This document shows, one piece after another, positions 33,450 to 42,059 of a DNA stretch of 64,000 nt. Each line of letters begins with the position of its first letter. The first letter of the stretch is position 1. The position numbers and the translations under genes are program-made. Under the pieces are notes generated by a model. The model was not told the DNA's origin and made no database searches. It was given only the letters and a program-made list of their open reading frames with translations. This stretch comes from Prevotella sp. GTDB taxonomy: Bacteria; Bacteroidota; Bacteroidia; Bacteroidales; Bacteroidaceae. The stretch lies in the NCBI GenBank assembly GCA_017449495.1, contig JAFTFO010000033.1:44154-108153 (forward strand). The letters are read 5' to 3'.

Positions 33450-35285
33450 TTACCTTTTGAAAATAGTTCCGTTGTCGTCGATGAGCAGGATGGTGAGAGA
33501 GCCGTCTGGCAGCAGGGGAAGGCAATGGTCGGCACAATGGCGGATGACGGTATGGGCAAACCCCTCGAGTTGGTCTGAGGGGATGCGTTCCCACAGTTCC
33601 CTGGCCAGCGTGATGTCGCTGATGTCGATAGCAATACCCGACTCTTGGAGCATCTGTCGGATGAAGTCCTTATCCATCGTGGTCTTGCGGCTATGGGTGT
33701 CGAGATGGCCAGCGGCGAGTTTCACGGCCTTACCCAGCATTACGCCAAGGGTGACGTGCTTGAACTGCAGTTCGTGGGCCATCTTCAGCGTCTCGCCGAT
33801 ATAGTTGCCGTATTCTACAAACGCCTGAGCTGGCAGATCAGGATAGAGAGCCTTCACGAAGCGCTCACTCTTGCCACCGCTGTTGATGACCACCCGTTCT
33901 GAGCCTGAGGCCTTTGCCACCGTCATACATTTGCGGATACTGTCGATGAACGCCTCTTCTGAGAAGGGCTTCACGATGCCAGAGACCCCAATGATCGAGA
34001 TGCCACCCTCGATGCCAAGACGAGGATTAAACGTGCGACGGGCGATCTCTGCACCCTGAGGAACGGAAATCCTCACCTCACAGGGGGAGGTAATCAGCCG
34101 AGTGAGGTTCTCGCGTATCATCTGGCGAGGGGCTTTGTTGATGGCAGCCTCACCTGGGGGATAGTCGAAGCCAGACAGCGTAAACTCGCCTACACCCTCT
34201 CCGCCCTCAATGGAAATCAAATTCCCCTCCCTTTGGGAGGGGTTCTTGGACGAGCCAAGCGGCAGAGCCGAGCAGGGGGGGGGGTTCACCGTCGCCCTGA
34301 TCTCGAGCCCGTTGGTCACATCAGGGTCATCGCCAGCCTCCTTAAAGACCGAGGCATAGCCGTCGCCATAACTCACCCTCACATATATCGTCTCCCCGTC
34401 AGGCAGAATCACAGGCACCTCCTCTGGCGTCTCGTTCTTCAGCAGCCTCAGCGTCTCTGCCACAGCAGCGGCCGTCGCACAAGTGCCAGTCGTCAGTCCG
34501 CTGTGCAAGGGGAAGAACGCTGGCAACAGTTTCTCAACAGCCCTTCGCAATCCGTAAGGACCGTTAACATATTCTATCTTTACATGCTGCGGATTAGGCG
34601 TATGTGGTGGATAATCCGGACGTTCTACAACAAACACTTTGATACCCGCTCGCCTTGCCGCCTCCACCTTTTCCGTAAAGCCTCCACTAAGTCCACTCTC
34701 CTTGGTGATGATGGCCTGGGGGTGAAGGTCACGAATCAAGTCCGTAGTGTCGTCAGTCTCATAATATACCAAGCGCTCTTCTGGAAAACGGTTCGCCATA
34801 GCGACAACATGCGATGCTCGGCGGTTCAGAATTCTGAACCAACTCTCCTCATGTTTCTCCCAGAAAGGTCGCAACCGTCCTATGGTGCCTACGCCCGTCA
34901 AAGCCAACAGCCGTTCTATGTGGTGCTCCTCCAATTGCAGCAGAGCCTCGTCGTAGTCTTTGCACCAGATGAGATCCTGATCGTGTGCAGGATAGATCCT
35001 GTCGTATCGGATGATGGGTGCCTGTATATGCTTAGCGAGGAAGAGCAGGTTGCGATGCAAGTCCTCTGCAAAGGGGTGGGCAGCGTCGACGATCAATCGA
35101 TTATCGTGTTCACGACAGCAAGCGATCATCTCTGGCACCTCCATTCCTCCCGTCAGGTGGATGCCGTGCACCAGTTCTATCTTCTGCCCGTCACTACGGG
35201 TAGAATAATAATAAGGAGTGCCGGCCTCCTCCAGCACCTCCACGGCCTTCCGCCCCTCCGTCGTTCCTCCAAATACCAGTATCAT
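33450..35285 (-). CDS. cobK-cbiD: Fusion of precorrin-6A reductase (CobK/CbiJ) and cobalt-precorrin-5B methyltransferase (CbiD)
   Basis: About 611 residues. Residues 1-245 are CobK (MILVFGGTTEGRKAVEVLEE, IVDAAHPFAEDLHRN, ITKESGLSGGF). From about 265 the CbiD part starts with HSGLTTGTCATAAA and includes INKAPRQMIRENL. The fusion is usual in Bacteroidetes. The segment CSALPLGSSKNPSQREG interrupts CbiD and derives from repeats at 34221-34284. The true start is ATG 35285; the apparent start at 35294 is a TTG inside the TATCTTTG -7 element (35299-35292), so the leader is only a few bases. Confidence 0.92.
   Translation of the reverse strand: MILVFGGTTEGRKAVEVLEEAGTPYYYSTRSDGQKIELVHGIHLTGGMEVPEMIACCREHDNRLIVDAAHPFAEDLHRNLLFLAKHIQAPIIRYDRIYPAHDQDLIWCKDYDEALLQLEEHHIERLLALTGVGTIGRLRPFWEKHEESWFRILNRRASHVVAMANRFPEERLVYYETDDTTDLIRDLHPQAIITKESGLSGGFTEKVEAARRAGIKVFVVERPDYPPHTPNPQHVKIEYVNGPYGLRRAVEKLLPAFFPLHSGLTTGTCATAAAVAETLRLLKNETPEEVPVILPDGETIYVRVSYGDGYASVFKEAGDDPDVTNGLEIRATVNPPPCSALPLGSSKNPSQREGNLISIEGGEGVGEFTLSGFDYPPGEAAINKAPRQMIRENLTRLITSPCEVRISVPQGAEIARRTFNPRLGIEGGISIIGVSGIVKPFSEEAFIDSIRKCMTVAKASGSERVVINSGGKSERFVKALYPDLPAQAFVEYGNYIGETLKMAHELQFKHVTLGVMLGKAVKLAAGHLDTHSRKTTMDKDFIRQMLQESGIAIDISDITLARELWERIPSDQLEGFAHTVIRHCADHCLPLLPDGSLTILLIDDNGTIFKR
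34221..34284. repeat. Composite repeat inside the CbiD coding region
   Basis: A CCCCTCCCTTTGGGAGGGG palindrome (34224-34242) abuts a 31-bp sequence (34243-34273) that is identical to 38252-38282 in cobL. A run of ten G follows (34275-34284). Confidence 0.85.
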
Positions 35286-35373
35286 TCGATGCAAAGATAC
35301 GGCAAATGTTTGAAACTACCAAATGTTTTCATCTTTTTCTTGTGCCCACGCACCAGGAGCCTCACGGAGTGAA

Positions 35374-35453
35374 AGAAAGGTGGCAGGTAACTAAGAGAAA
35401 GGTGGCTGGTTTCTCGGAGAAAGGTGGCAGGTTTCTGCCAGAAAGGTTAGACC
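35374..35453. repeat. 22-bp tandem array between cobK-cbiD and cbiG-cobM
   Basis: Units AGAAAGGTGGCnGGTnnCTnnG at 35374-35395, 35396-35417 and 35418-35439, then a partial unit to 35453, two bases before the cbiG-cobM stop codon. Same period as the arrays in the TolC and cbiA genes but a different sequence. Confidence 0.85.
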
Positions 35454-35455
35454 TT

Positions 35456-37261
35456 TTACGAGGCCTGCTCGTCGTCACCCTGACGGAAGAGGTGGGTGAA
35501 GTGCTTGGAATAGAGCTCGGAGAGGCCTTGGCGGTTGTCGATGGCCTCGCCCACGACGAGCATCGTGGTGAGGGTGAGGTGGTTGTCGTGGACGATCTTG
35601 GCAAGGTCCTTGAGCTGGCCGCGATAGATCTTCTGGTCTGGCCACGTGAGGTGGTAGCAGGCGGCCACGGGGGTGTCGGCGGGGTATTCCTGAAGCAGTT
35701 CGCGCTGCACATCGTCGACGATGGAGGCCGAGAGGAAGATGCACATCGTGGACTGACTGCGAGCCAGCAGGTGCAGTTGCTCTTTCTCTGGCATGGGGGT
35801 ACGCCCCTCGCCACGAGTGAGGATGATGGTCTGGCAACGCTCAGGGATGGTGAACTGGCTCTGCAGTTCTGCCGCTGCTGCGAGGAACGACGAGATGCCA
35901 GGGGTGATGTGATACGACATGCTCTGCTGATCGAAGAAGGCCATCTGCTCCTGAATGGCACCGAAGATACAAGGATCGCCTGTGTGCAGACGAACGATGA
36001 AGTGGCCTCGGTCGTAGTGCTCCTTCATCAGGGCGCATTGCTCCTCGAGGTTCATGTCGGCAGAAGAGCGCACGATGGCGCCGGGCTTGTGACAGTCGGT
36101 GAGCGCCTTGGGCACCAATGAGCCTGCGTAGAGGATGAGGTCGGCCTTCTCGAGCATCTTGCGACCTCGCACACTCACCAAGTCAGGATCGCCAGGGCCT
36201 GCTCCCACAATCTCGATATGACCTTTTCTCTCGCGAAGATGGTCGCGGCTGATGGCGAGGGCTGCCGTCCAGTTCTTGCCTTTCACCTTGGGGATGATCA
36301 GCTGGCCGTGATTGGAGCCCAGGATGGCTGCTGCCTCGCAGACAGAGGGCGTGCCCACATGCTTGGCTACGACGTCGCTGGGATGAGGCACATCGACGGC
36401 AGCCAACTGCTCAGCCGTGAAGAAGATGACCTCCTCGTCGTACACGTCTTCAAGTTCTTCCACAAACTCCTCATCGGCCTTCACGTCGATGGTGCAATAG
36501 CGATGGGCGCAGGGCAAGACTCCACGATGGGCAAAGGCCTCGTCGATCTCGTCGTAGATAGCCTCATAGTCGTCAGGATGATGGGCCAGTCCGAAGCCGA
36601 TGGTACCTACCATAGGCGTGAAGTGCAGCTCAAGCATGCCCTCTGGTGCATGGCGGATGAAGGGCGAGACGATGATCAGCAGTTTGTATTTGCTCGGATC
36701 GGCCTCGGCGATGGTGTCGATGATGGTCACGTGGTCTGGCTTCGTCTGTTCCAGATAGTCCGTGCCCTCGTCGCGGGCCTCTAAGAGCAAGGCTGTAGGC
36801 TCACGGTTGACGAAGGCGAAGATGCACTGGTTCATGTCGTCGATATCGCTGGCCACGGGCCAGTCGAAGCGTTGCTCGAAGGTGTCGAGGGTCCAGAGGC
36901 CGGCATTGTCGCTCTGGGTGGTGATCACCTCATGGGCACCAATCATGGCTGCAATGTCTCGTGCCAGGTCGTTGGCGCCGCCGATATGTCCGCTGAGCAC
37001 GGCAATCACATTCTGCCCTAAGCTGTCGACACATACCACAGCGGGATCTTCGTGCTTGTCCTTGATACAGGGGGCTATCGTCCTCACGCAGATGCCCAAG
37101 GCTCCAACAAACACGAAGGCGTCGAAGTCCTTCCAACGCTTGCCCACGTTCTGGCGACTGATGATCTCTGCCTCATTCTTCCGGGCATACACCTGACTCA
37201 ATATCAAACGGGCTATGTGCTGGCCCTCTTCGCTGATCTGGATGATGGCTATCTGCTGCAT
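35456..37261 (-). CDS. cbiG-cobM: Fusion of CbiG (cobalt-precorrin-5A hydrolase) and CobM/CbiF (C11-methyltransferase)
   Basis: A 601-residue bifunctional protein. The CbiG part (1 to about 345) contains FVGALGICVRTIAP and SGHIGGANDLARDIA. The methyltransferase part starts IEIVGAGPGDPDLVSVRG and has LHTGDPCIFGAIQEQM and the ITPGISSFLAAAA region of SAM-dependent tetrapyrrole methylases. It methylates C11 and opens the delta-lactone during ring contraction. Overlaps cobL by 13 bases. Confidence 0.93.
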   Translation of the reverse strand: MQQIAIIQISEEGQHIARLILSQVYARKNEAEIISRQNVGKRWKDFDAFVFVGALGICVRTIAPCIKDKHEDPAVVCVDSLGQNVIAVLSGHIGGANDLARDIAAMIGAHEVITTQSDNAGLWTLDTFEQRFDWPVASDIDDMNQCIFAFVNREPTALLLEARDEGTDYLEQTKPDHVTIIDTIAEADPSKYKLLIIVSPFIRHAPEGMLELHFTPMVGTIGFGLAHHPDDYEAIYDEIDEAFAHRGVLPCAHRYCTIDVKADEEFVEELEDVYDEEVIFFTAEQLAAVDVPHPSDVVAKHVGTPSVCEAAAILGSNHGQLIIPKVKGKNWTAALAISRDHLRERKGHIEIVGAGPGDPDLVSVRGRKMLEKADLILYAGSLVPKALTDCHKPGAIVRSSADMNLEEQCALMKEHYDRGHFIVRLHTGDPCIFGAIQEQMAFFDQQSMSYHITPGISSFLAAAAELQSQFTIPERCQTIILTRGEGRTPMPEKEQLHLLARSQSTMCIFLSASIVDDVQRELLQEYPADTPVAACYHLTWPDQKIYRGQLKDLAKIVHDNHLTLTTMLVVGEAIDNRQGLSELYSKHFTHLFRQGDDEQAS

Positions 37262-38496
37262 TTCAATATCTCTATGGGGTTATATTCATTCAGTTGTATT
37301 CTTAGTGGCGGCTCCTGTTGCAGTCCCAAGGCGGTGCAGGCCTCGTCCCAGAGCTGATGGCTGTCTGTATGTACTTTGGGAGAGGATACGCTGTTGAAGA
37401 CGATGCAGCCGTCAGGGGCGAGGTAACGGAGGGCCTTGGCCATGATCTCCTTCAGGTGGCCGCCGTGGCCGCCGATGAAGATGGCATCAGGGACCCCCTC
37501 CCCAAGAGGGAGGGGAGTGGATAGGAAGTCGCCGATATGGACGTTGATGCCTGGGGCGCCAAAGCGACGGGCATTCTCATGGATGATGGCCTCGCACTCA
37601 GGGCGAATCTCGAAGGCATGTATCTGTAGATGGGGAAACTGTAGACGGGCTTCGATGGAAACGCTACCCGTGCAGAAACCGATGTCCCAGAAGACGTGGC
37701 GACGAGGCAGGTCGAGGGCCTGGAGCGTGAGCAGGCGAATGGGCATCTTCGTGATCATCTTCTCGCGACCATCGAGAAGGGTGAACTCAGAGTCGGGGAT
37801 GCCAAACCGCGATTGTCGTTTCGACCACGAATGAAGGATCACGCAGTTGGGATAGTCGAAATCACGCTGGGCAGCCTCTTCGAGGGAGAGCGTCGAGACT
37901 CTTTCGAGAGTGGGATTGCCCAGATGCTCGCCCACAGACATCTTATAAGAGGTATAGCCATAGTCCATCATGCGCTGGGCGATGGCAGCAGGGGTATGTT
38001 CACGATCCGTCAGCACACCTATCTTCACCGCCTGCTCGATGAGGGCCTTGTCGAACTCAGGCCAGGGACGGCCCGTCAGCGAGACGATGCGCATGTCGTG
38101 ATAGGGCATCACCAAGCGGTGGGCCAGCATCTGCAGGGAGTTGAAGGCAGGATAGAGCACGACTTCTGCCTCAGGCATCTTGCGGCGGATGGTATTGGCA
38201 AAGCCAAAGAACAACGGGTCGCCAGAGGCGAAGATGATGATGAATTGACAATTCTTGGACGAGCCAAGCGGCAGAGCCGAGCGGACACTTGACAATTGAT
38301 AATTATTGAAGACGGCATCGAGGGGCGCCGTGATGTCTATCCATTCTGCATCGGCAGGCAGCAATGGCGCCACGATCTCATGATGGCGCTTACCACCAGA
38401 GAAGACCTTTCCATTCCGAATGATGTCCATCACTTCAGGCGGGAAGTACGGCTTCGGATTGTCTGTAATCCCTATGACTATAAACTTTTCACTCAT
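37249..38496 (-). CDS. cobL: Precorrin-6Y C5,15-methyltransferase (CbiE-CbiT fusion)
   Basis: About 415 residues. The N-terminal CbiE domain (FIVIGITDNPKPYFPPEVMD, FASGDPLFFGFANTI, VSLTGRPW) is followed by a CbiT domain (FWDIGFCTGSVSIEARLQFP, AIFIGGHGGHLKEIM). Two repeat-derived inserts are visible: SSVRSALPLGSSKN in CbiE (38252-38282) and STPLPLGEG in CbiT (37493-37519). Both lie in linker positions beside intact motifs. The ATG at 38496 is preferred over GTG 38499. Confidence 0.92.
   Translation of the reverse strand: MSEKFIVIGITDNPKPYFPPEVMDIIRNGKVFSGGKRHHEIVAPLLPADAEWIDITAPLDAVFNNYQLSSVRSALPLGSSKNCQFIIIFASGDPLFFGFANTIRRKMPEAEVVLYPAFNSLQMLAHRLVMPYHDMRIVSLTGRPWPEFDKALIEQAVKIGVLTDREHTPAAIAQRMMDYGYTSYKMSVGEHLGNPTLERVSTLSLEEAAQRDFDYPNCVILHSWSKRQSRFGIPDSEFTLLDGREKMITKMPIRLLTLQALDLPRRHVFWDIGFCTGSVSIEARLQFPHLQIHAFEIRPECEAIIHENARRFGAPGINVHIGDFLSTPLPLGEGVPDAIFIGGHGGHLKEIMAKALRYLAPDGCIVFNSVSSPKVHTDSHQLWDEACTALGLQQEPPLRIQLNEYNPIEILKCSR
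37493..37519. repeat. C-rich/G-rich palindrome inside cobL (CbiT part)
   Basis: ACCCCCTCCCCAAGAGGGAG followed by GGGAGTG forms an imperfect palindrome. On the minus strand it encodes STPLPLGEG, a peptide typical of Bacteroidales interspersed palindromes. Confidence 0.75.
38252..38282. repeat. 31-bp repeat inside cobL (CbiE part)
   Basis: Identical to 34243-34273 in cobK-cbiD and translated in the same frame in both, giving SALPLGSSKN. It is flanked by AATTGACAATT and TTGACAATTGATAATTATT, which resemble the AT repeats at 30400-30435. Confidence 0.88.
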
Positions 38497-38516
38497 CACT
38501 TTTCACTTATCACTCC

Positions 38517-39956
38517 TTAAAGGTCGCGACCAGGCATGAGTTGAGCGGCATCGTCAAACGTCAGGATCGCGTTGCAGAGTGTGGCCGCGAGATTCGAGCC
38601 TCCCTTACGACCCTCGACGATGATCTTGGGAATATCCTTAAAGGGCTTCACCATGTGCTTCGACTCTTTGACGTGCACAAAGCCCACAGGGGCAGCGATG
38701 ATGCCCGCAGGATGAGCCTTGCCCTTGCGGATCAGGTCGCAGAGTTCCATCAAGGCCGTTGGGGCATTGCCAAAGGCGAAGAGGGCATCAGGGTGCTCCT
38801 CGACAGCCAGACGGATGCCTGCCTGAGTACGGGTGATCCCCCCCTCACTCCCCCCAAGGGGAGAATGACTGGTCAGTTCGGCTACACGAGGGTCAGAGAG
38901 ATAGCACTTGGCTTCGATGCCTAAACGCTGGAGGGCTCCCTTGCGGATACCGCTCGTCACCATCGTCACGTCTGTCACGATGGTTTTCAAAGAGCCGTCC
39001 TTTACCTTATTATATAGAGTCTCTACAGCCCCCTCGTCTGTATAGAGGATGTCCTCCATGTCGAAGTCGGCTGTGGTGTGGATGGCGTGTAGTAGCGCCC
39101 AAAGATGGTCTAAGGGATAGTCCTGGCGTTTCAGTTCGGAAGCAATCGTACGGAAGGATTCCATCATGATACTCTGTCCTTTAGAGTAATTACTCCCCTC
39201 GCCATTCGAAGAGGGGTTGGGAGTGAGGCTGTATCCCCTCGGGGTGATGATCTTACCGTCTGAGATATACGACTGTGAATTGCCGATGAGGATGACGGTA
39301 AACATATCTACATCCTCAGGGTCGAAGGCACCAAGCGTCGTCACCTTCACCTCCTGTTCCTCGCGACCAGCCTGACGGACATAGCCCACGGGGGTCTCTG
39401 GCGAACGCTCCTGCAGGAACAACTCCTGCAATCGATACAGTTGCCAGTAGCGACCATGCGACTTCGGATTATAGACGGCTGTCACGAAGTCGCCTGTGGC
39501 AGCAGCCTTGACGCGTCGTTCTATCACTTCCCAGGGGGTCATCAGGTCGGAGAGCGATATTAGGCAAGTGTCGTGGCCAATGGGGGCACCCAATAGCGAG
39601 GCTGCCTTCTGGAAGGCGGAGATGCCTGGCAGAGTCTCAACCTCTATCAAGGACCCCCGCTGCATCCTCATCTCGTAGATCAGCGGTGCCATGCCGTAGA
39701 GCCCTGCGTCGCCAGAGGAAATGACCACAACGGTCTTCCCCTGCTCTGCCAACAGGAATGCCTGCTCAGCCCGTTCTCGCTCTTTCTTCATCCCTGTGTC
39801 GATACACTCACAGCCCTCCTTCACATACGCCTCTATGAACTGGAAGTAGTACTTGTATCCCACTACGGCATCAGCCTCCCTGACAGCCTGTAAGACTGCG
39901 GGAGTGATGTCTTCCTTGCTGCCAGGACCTATGCCTGCAATAATTATTTTACTCAT
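38517..39956 (-). CDS. cobJ-cbiC: Fusion of precorrin-3B C17-methyltransferase (CobJ/CbiH) and precorrin-8X methylmutase (CbiC/CobH)
   Basis: A 479-residue bifunctional protein. The CobJ part starts IIIAGIGPGSKEDITPAVLQ and has SSGDAGLYGMA and LPGISAFQKAASLLGAP. The CbiC part (from about 265) has HTTADFDMEDILYTD with the catalytic His, VTMVTSGIRK and AAPVGFVHVKESK. Two repeat-derived inserts, YSLTPNPSSNGEGSN between the domains and SHSPLGGSEGGIT within CbiC, leave the reading frame open. First gene of the minus-strand operon; a TATCTTTG -7 element lies at 39972-39965. Confidence 0.92.
   Translation of the reverse strand: MSKIIIAGIGPGSKEDITPAVLQAVREADAVVGYKYYFQFIEAYVKEGCECIDTGMKKERERAEQAFLLAEQGKTVVVISSGDAGLYGMAPLIYEMRMQRGSLIEVETLPGISAFQKAASLLGAPIGHDTCLISLSDLMTPWEVIERRVKAAATGDFVTAVYNPKSHGRYWQLYRLQELFLQERSPETPVGYVRQAGREEQEVKVTTLGAFDPEDVDMFTVILIGNSQSYISDGKIITPRGYSLTPNPSSNGEGSNYSKGQSIMMESFRTIASELKRQDYPLDHLWALLHAIHTTADFDMEDILYTDEGAVETLYNKVKDGSLKTIVTDVTMVTSGIRKGALQRLGIEAKCYLSDPRVAELTSHSPLGGSEGGITRTQAGIRLAVEEHPDALFAFGNAPTALMELCDLIRKGKAHPAGIIAAPVGFVHVKESKHMVKPFKDIPKIIVEGRKGGSNLAATLCNAILTFDDAAQLMPGRDL
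38836..38863. repeat. Palindrome inside cobJ-cbiC (CbiC part)
   Basis: A CCCCCCCTCACTCCCCCCAAGGGGAGAA-type segment encodes SHSPLGGSEGG on the minus strand, inserted before the conserved TRTQAGIR. Confidence 0.7.
39191..39225. repeat. Palindrome inside cobJ-cbiC (linker)
   Basis: TACTCCCCTCGCCATTCGAA followed by GAGGGGTTGGGAGTG is an imperfect inverted repeat (CCCCTC...GAGGGG) encoding LTPNPSSNGEG between the two enzyme domains. Confidence 0.75.
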
Positions 39957-40105
39957 ATTTTCTGCAAAGATAATGTATTTATTTGATATTCGACCTTATT
40001 TCTATGTTAATTAGAAAAAAAATATCCTTTTCCCAATATTCAATAATGTGTGAGAAAGAGCGGAGGCCCTAATTAACTTAAAAATGTTTCATCAAAATTT
40101 GGAGT

Positions 40106-40144
40106 AAAAAAATCCCCGCAAACATCGATTTGCAGGGATTTTTT
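40106..40144 (-). terminator. Terminator-like hairpin next to the first attachment core
   Basis: AAAAATCCCCGCAAA and TTTGCAGGGATTTTT form a stem around CATCGA. On the minus strand it directly follows the 19-bp core, like the terminator after a tRNA 3' end, and ends in a T run. The rest of 39957-40516 holds the core, a tandem arm-like repeat and an int promoter region; I see no gene there. Confidence 0.6.
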
Positions 40145-40147
40145 GTG

Positions 40148-40166
40148 GGGTGCCCGGACGGACTCG
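40148..40166. other. Attachment core, left end of element 1
   Basis: GGGTGCCCGGACGGACTCG is repeated exactly at 52302-52320, and each copy is bordered on the low side by a terminator-like hairpin. On the minus strand it reads CGAGTCCGTCCGGGCACCC, like the T-arm plus acceptor strand of a tRNA 3' end. No complete tRNA was found nearby. Confidence 0.75.
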
Positions 40167-40283
40167 GTTCCTGTTAGTTGAAACCTTGTTTTATAAAACG
40201 TGCTGATATTCAATGATTTGCAATTTTAGTCCGCTTGATATGCGATGCATTAAATTGCGTTAAATTTCAACCTTTTGAGAAAA

Positions 40284-40305
40284 TCAGTATCAAATCAGTA
40301 TCAAC
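40284..40305. repeat. Arm-type 11-bp tandem repeat, left end of element 1
   Basis: TCAGTATCAAA (40284-40294) followed by TCAGTATCAAC (40295-40305). A matching copy lies at the right end of the element, so these are likely integrase arm-binding sites. Confidence 0.7.
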
Positions 40306-40516
40306 TTTTCAAATATTATTTGTACCTTTGCACCATTAATTATCGGCCCGCCCTCCCGGGTTTTGTATTCCTGGAATTGGCCATTGACAGAGGTGAACCG
40401 TGGACTTCAGAAACACAGCGTGCGGAGAAGTCTGTTTTTCAGAATTCAAGGTGCCGATAATTGATATATTGTGACTATTTTCTTTTTTCGGCACTGTAAC
40501 CGTAAAAAAGAGAATT

Positions 40517-41989
40517 ATGGCAAAGTTATTTTTGAGAACAACAAGAAAGAGTGGTATAGCCAAGCTATACACAAGGGTGCAGCGTAATGGTATGAACATG
40601 ATTGTCTGCACAGGCGTGAGTGTGAGTATTAAAGAGTGGCAGAAGGCAGAAAAGAGTCTGACTGCCATGTCTAAGTATGAAAATACTGAGGAAGGTAAGA
40701 AGGTGCATGAGCAGACGCAAGAGGTCTTGCAGATTATCGACAAACTATTTGTTGACGGAAAGATCCTATCAGTCAAAGACAAGACCGTTATTGACCAGGC
40801 AATCAAGAGAGTAGTCAATGCTGAAGCGATAGCAGCAGAACAAACAATGCTCCAGATGGAGAATGAAGCAGAAGAAAGACAGAGGCATTCCGTCACTCGC
40901 TATTATGATCAATTCTATGAAGGAATCCATGATGGAAAAATCCGTCAGGGTCACAACGAAAAATACACTGCTGGAAGTGTAAAGGTATGGCAGATATTTG
41001 GTGTTTACCTGAAAGAATTCTGTGATGAAGCATTATTGTTTGATGACATTACGCGTCAGTTTGCTGACGATTTCTCTTCTTTCTTGGAAAAGAAAGGCTT
41101 GATGCCGGAGACTGTCAATAAGAACGTGAATTGCTTTCGAAAGCTATGCAATCTCGCTGCAGAGGAAGGACTAAACAAGAATGCGGTTTCACTAAGAGTA
41201 TGGAAAGAACGGACGGTTGCTCAAGATGACAAACGGACAGAGTTATATATGACAGATGAAGAATTAGATGCACTTTTCCAAATGCCATTGTCTGGCATTC
41301 GTGAGCAAGTACGTGATGTCTTTTTCTTAGGATATTTGAGTTGTCAGCGTTTTAGTGACTATGGTTCACTCGACCGTTCTAATTTCAAGACGGTTATTGA
41401 TGATGTAGAGGTGATAGGATTGAAGCAGCAGAAAACCAAACGATATGTTGAAATCCCCATCGTAGATGAACGCGTCCATGAACTATGCCAAAAGTATGAT
41501 TACAACTTCCCGCAGTTAGACCGTCGGCATATCAATCGCTATATCAAACTGGCACTAAAGGAACTGGCAAAGACCGTTCCTTCATTAGCAGAAAAGCACC
41601 CTACATTATTATATTTAAAAGAACGCCAGTCTGAAGAATATTTCAAGGAACTAACCAGACGTTTAAAAGCTGGAGAAACATTAAATGTGAATGAACTGAA
41701 TCATTATGGCAAATTGAAACGCTATGCTGATGAACACAATGGAAGTCCACTGTGGGAACGTAATGCCAAAGGTGAGGTAATCCGTCCAAAGTATGAACTG
41801 ATAACCAGCCACACCGCCAGAAGAAGCGGCGTTACAAACCTGTATAAAACAGGCTTGCTTGACACGAGAGAAATGATGAGTATCAGTGGGCATCTGTCAG
41901 AAAAGGTTTTTGAGAAATATATCAAGGTGGGAACTTCTGAGCAGGCTGCTCGAATTGCCGCCAAACTAAAGAATGCCAAGAAAAAGTAA
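40517..41989 (+). CDS. int: Tyrosine recombinase (integrase) of element 1
   Basis: A 490-residue site-specific recombinase. The N-terminal arm-binding domain begins MAKLFLRTTRKSGIAKLYTR, followed by a SAM-like core-binding domain. The catalytic domain shows YLSCQRFSDYGSL (first Arg), HTARRSGVTNL (His-x-x-Arg) and SGHLSEKVFEKYI (His and Tyr nucleophile). It resembles the integrase of element 2 at 52511 along its length and is the Bacteroidetes mobilizable-element type. Closest to the att core, as expected. Confidence 0.92.
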   Translation: MAKLFLRTTRKSGIAKLYTRVQRNGMNMIVCTGVSVSIKEWQKAEKSLTAMSKYENTEEGKKVHEQTQEVLQIIDKLFVDGKILSVKDKTVIDQAIKRVVNAEAIAAEQTMLQMENEAEERQRHSVTRYYDQFYEGIHDGKIRQGHNEKYTAGSVKVWQIFGVYLKEFCDEALLFDDITRQFADDFSSFLEKKGLMPETVNKNVNCFRKLCNLAAEEGLNKNAVSLRVWKERTVAQDDKRTELYMTDEELDALFQMPLSGIREQVRDVFFLGYLSCQRFSDYGSLDRSNFKTVIDDVEVIGLKQQKTKRYVEIPIVDERVHELCQKYDYNFPQLDRRHINRYIKLALKELAKTVPSLAEKHPTLLYLKERQSEEYFKELTRRLKAGETLNVNELNHYGKLKRYADEHNGSPLWERNAKGEVIRPKYELITSHTARRSGVTNLYKTGLLDTREMMSISGHLSEKVFEKYIKVGTSEQAARIAAKLKNAKKK

Positions 41990-42059
41990 AAATAACCATG
42001 TTGACAGATTGAATTTCTCTAATGAGTTGTCAACTTGTCAACCATATAAAGACTGTATT

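Noticed and set aside
34233-35372. Plus-strand ORF of 379 codons opposite cobK-cbiD
   Set aside because: The minus strand encodes clear CobK and CbiD motifs; the plus frame has no domain.
40106-40166. Complete tRNA gene at the left attachment site
   Set aside because: Only a segment resembling a tRNA 3' end plus terminator is present; no anticodon or D arm can be found on either side.
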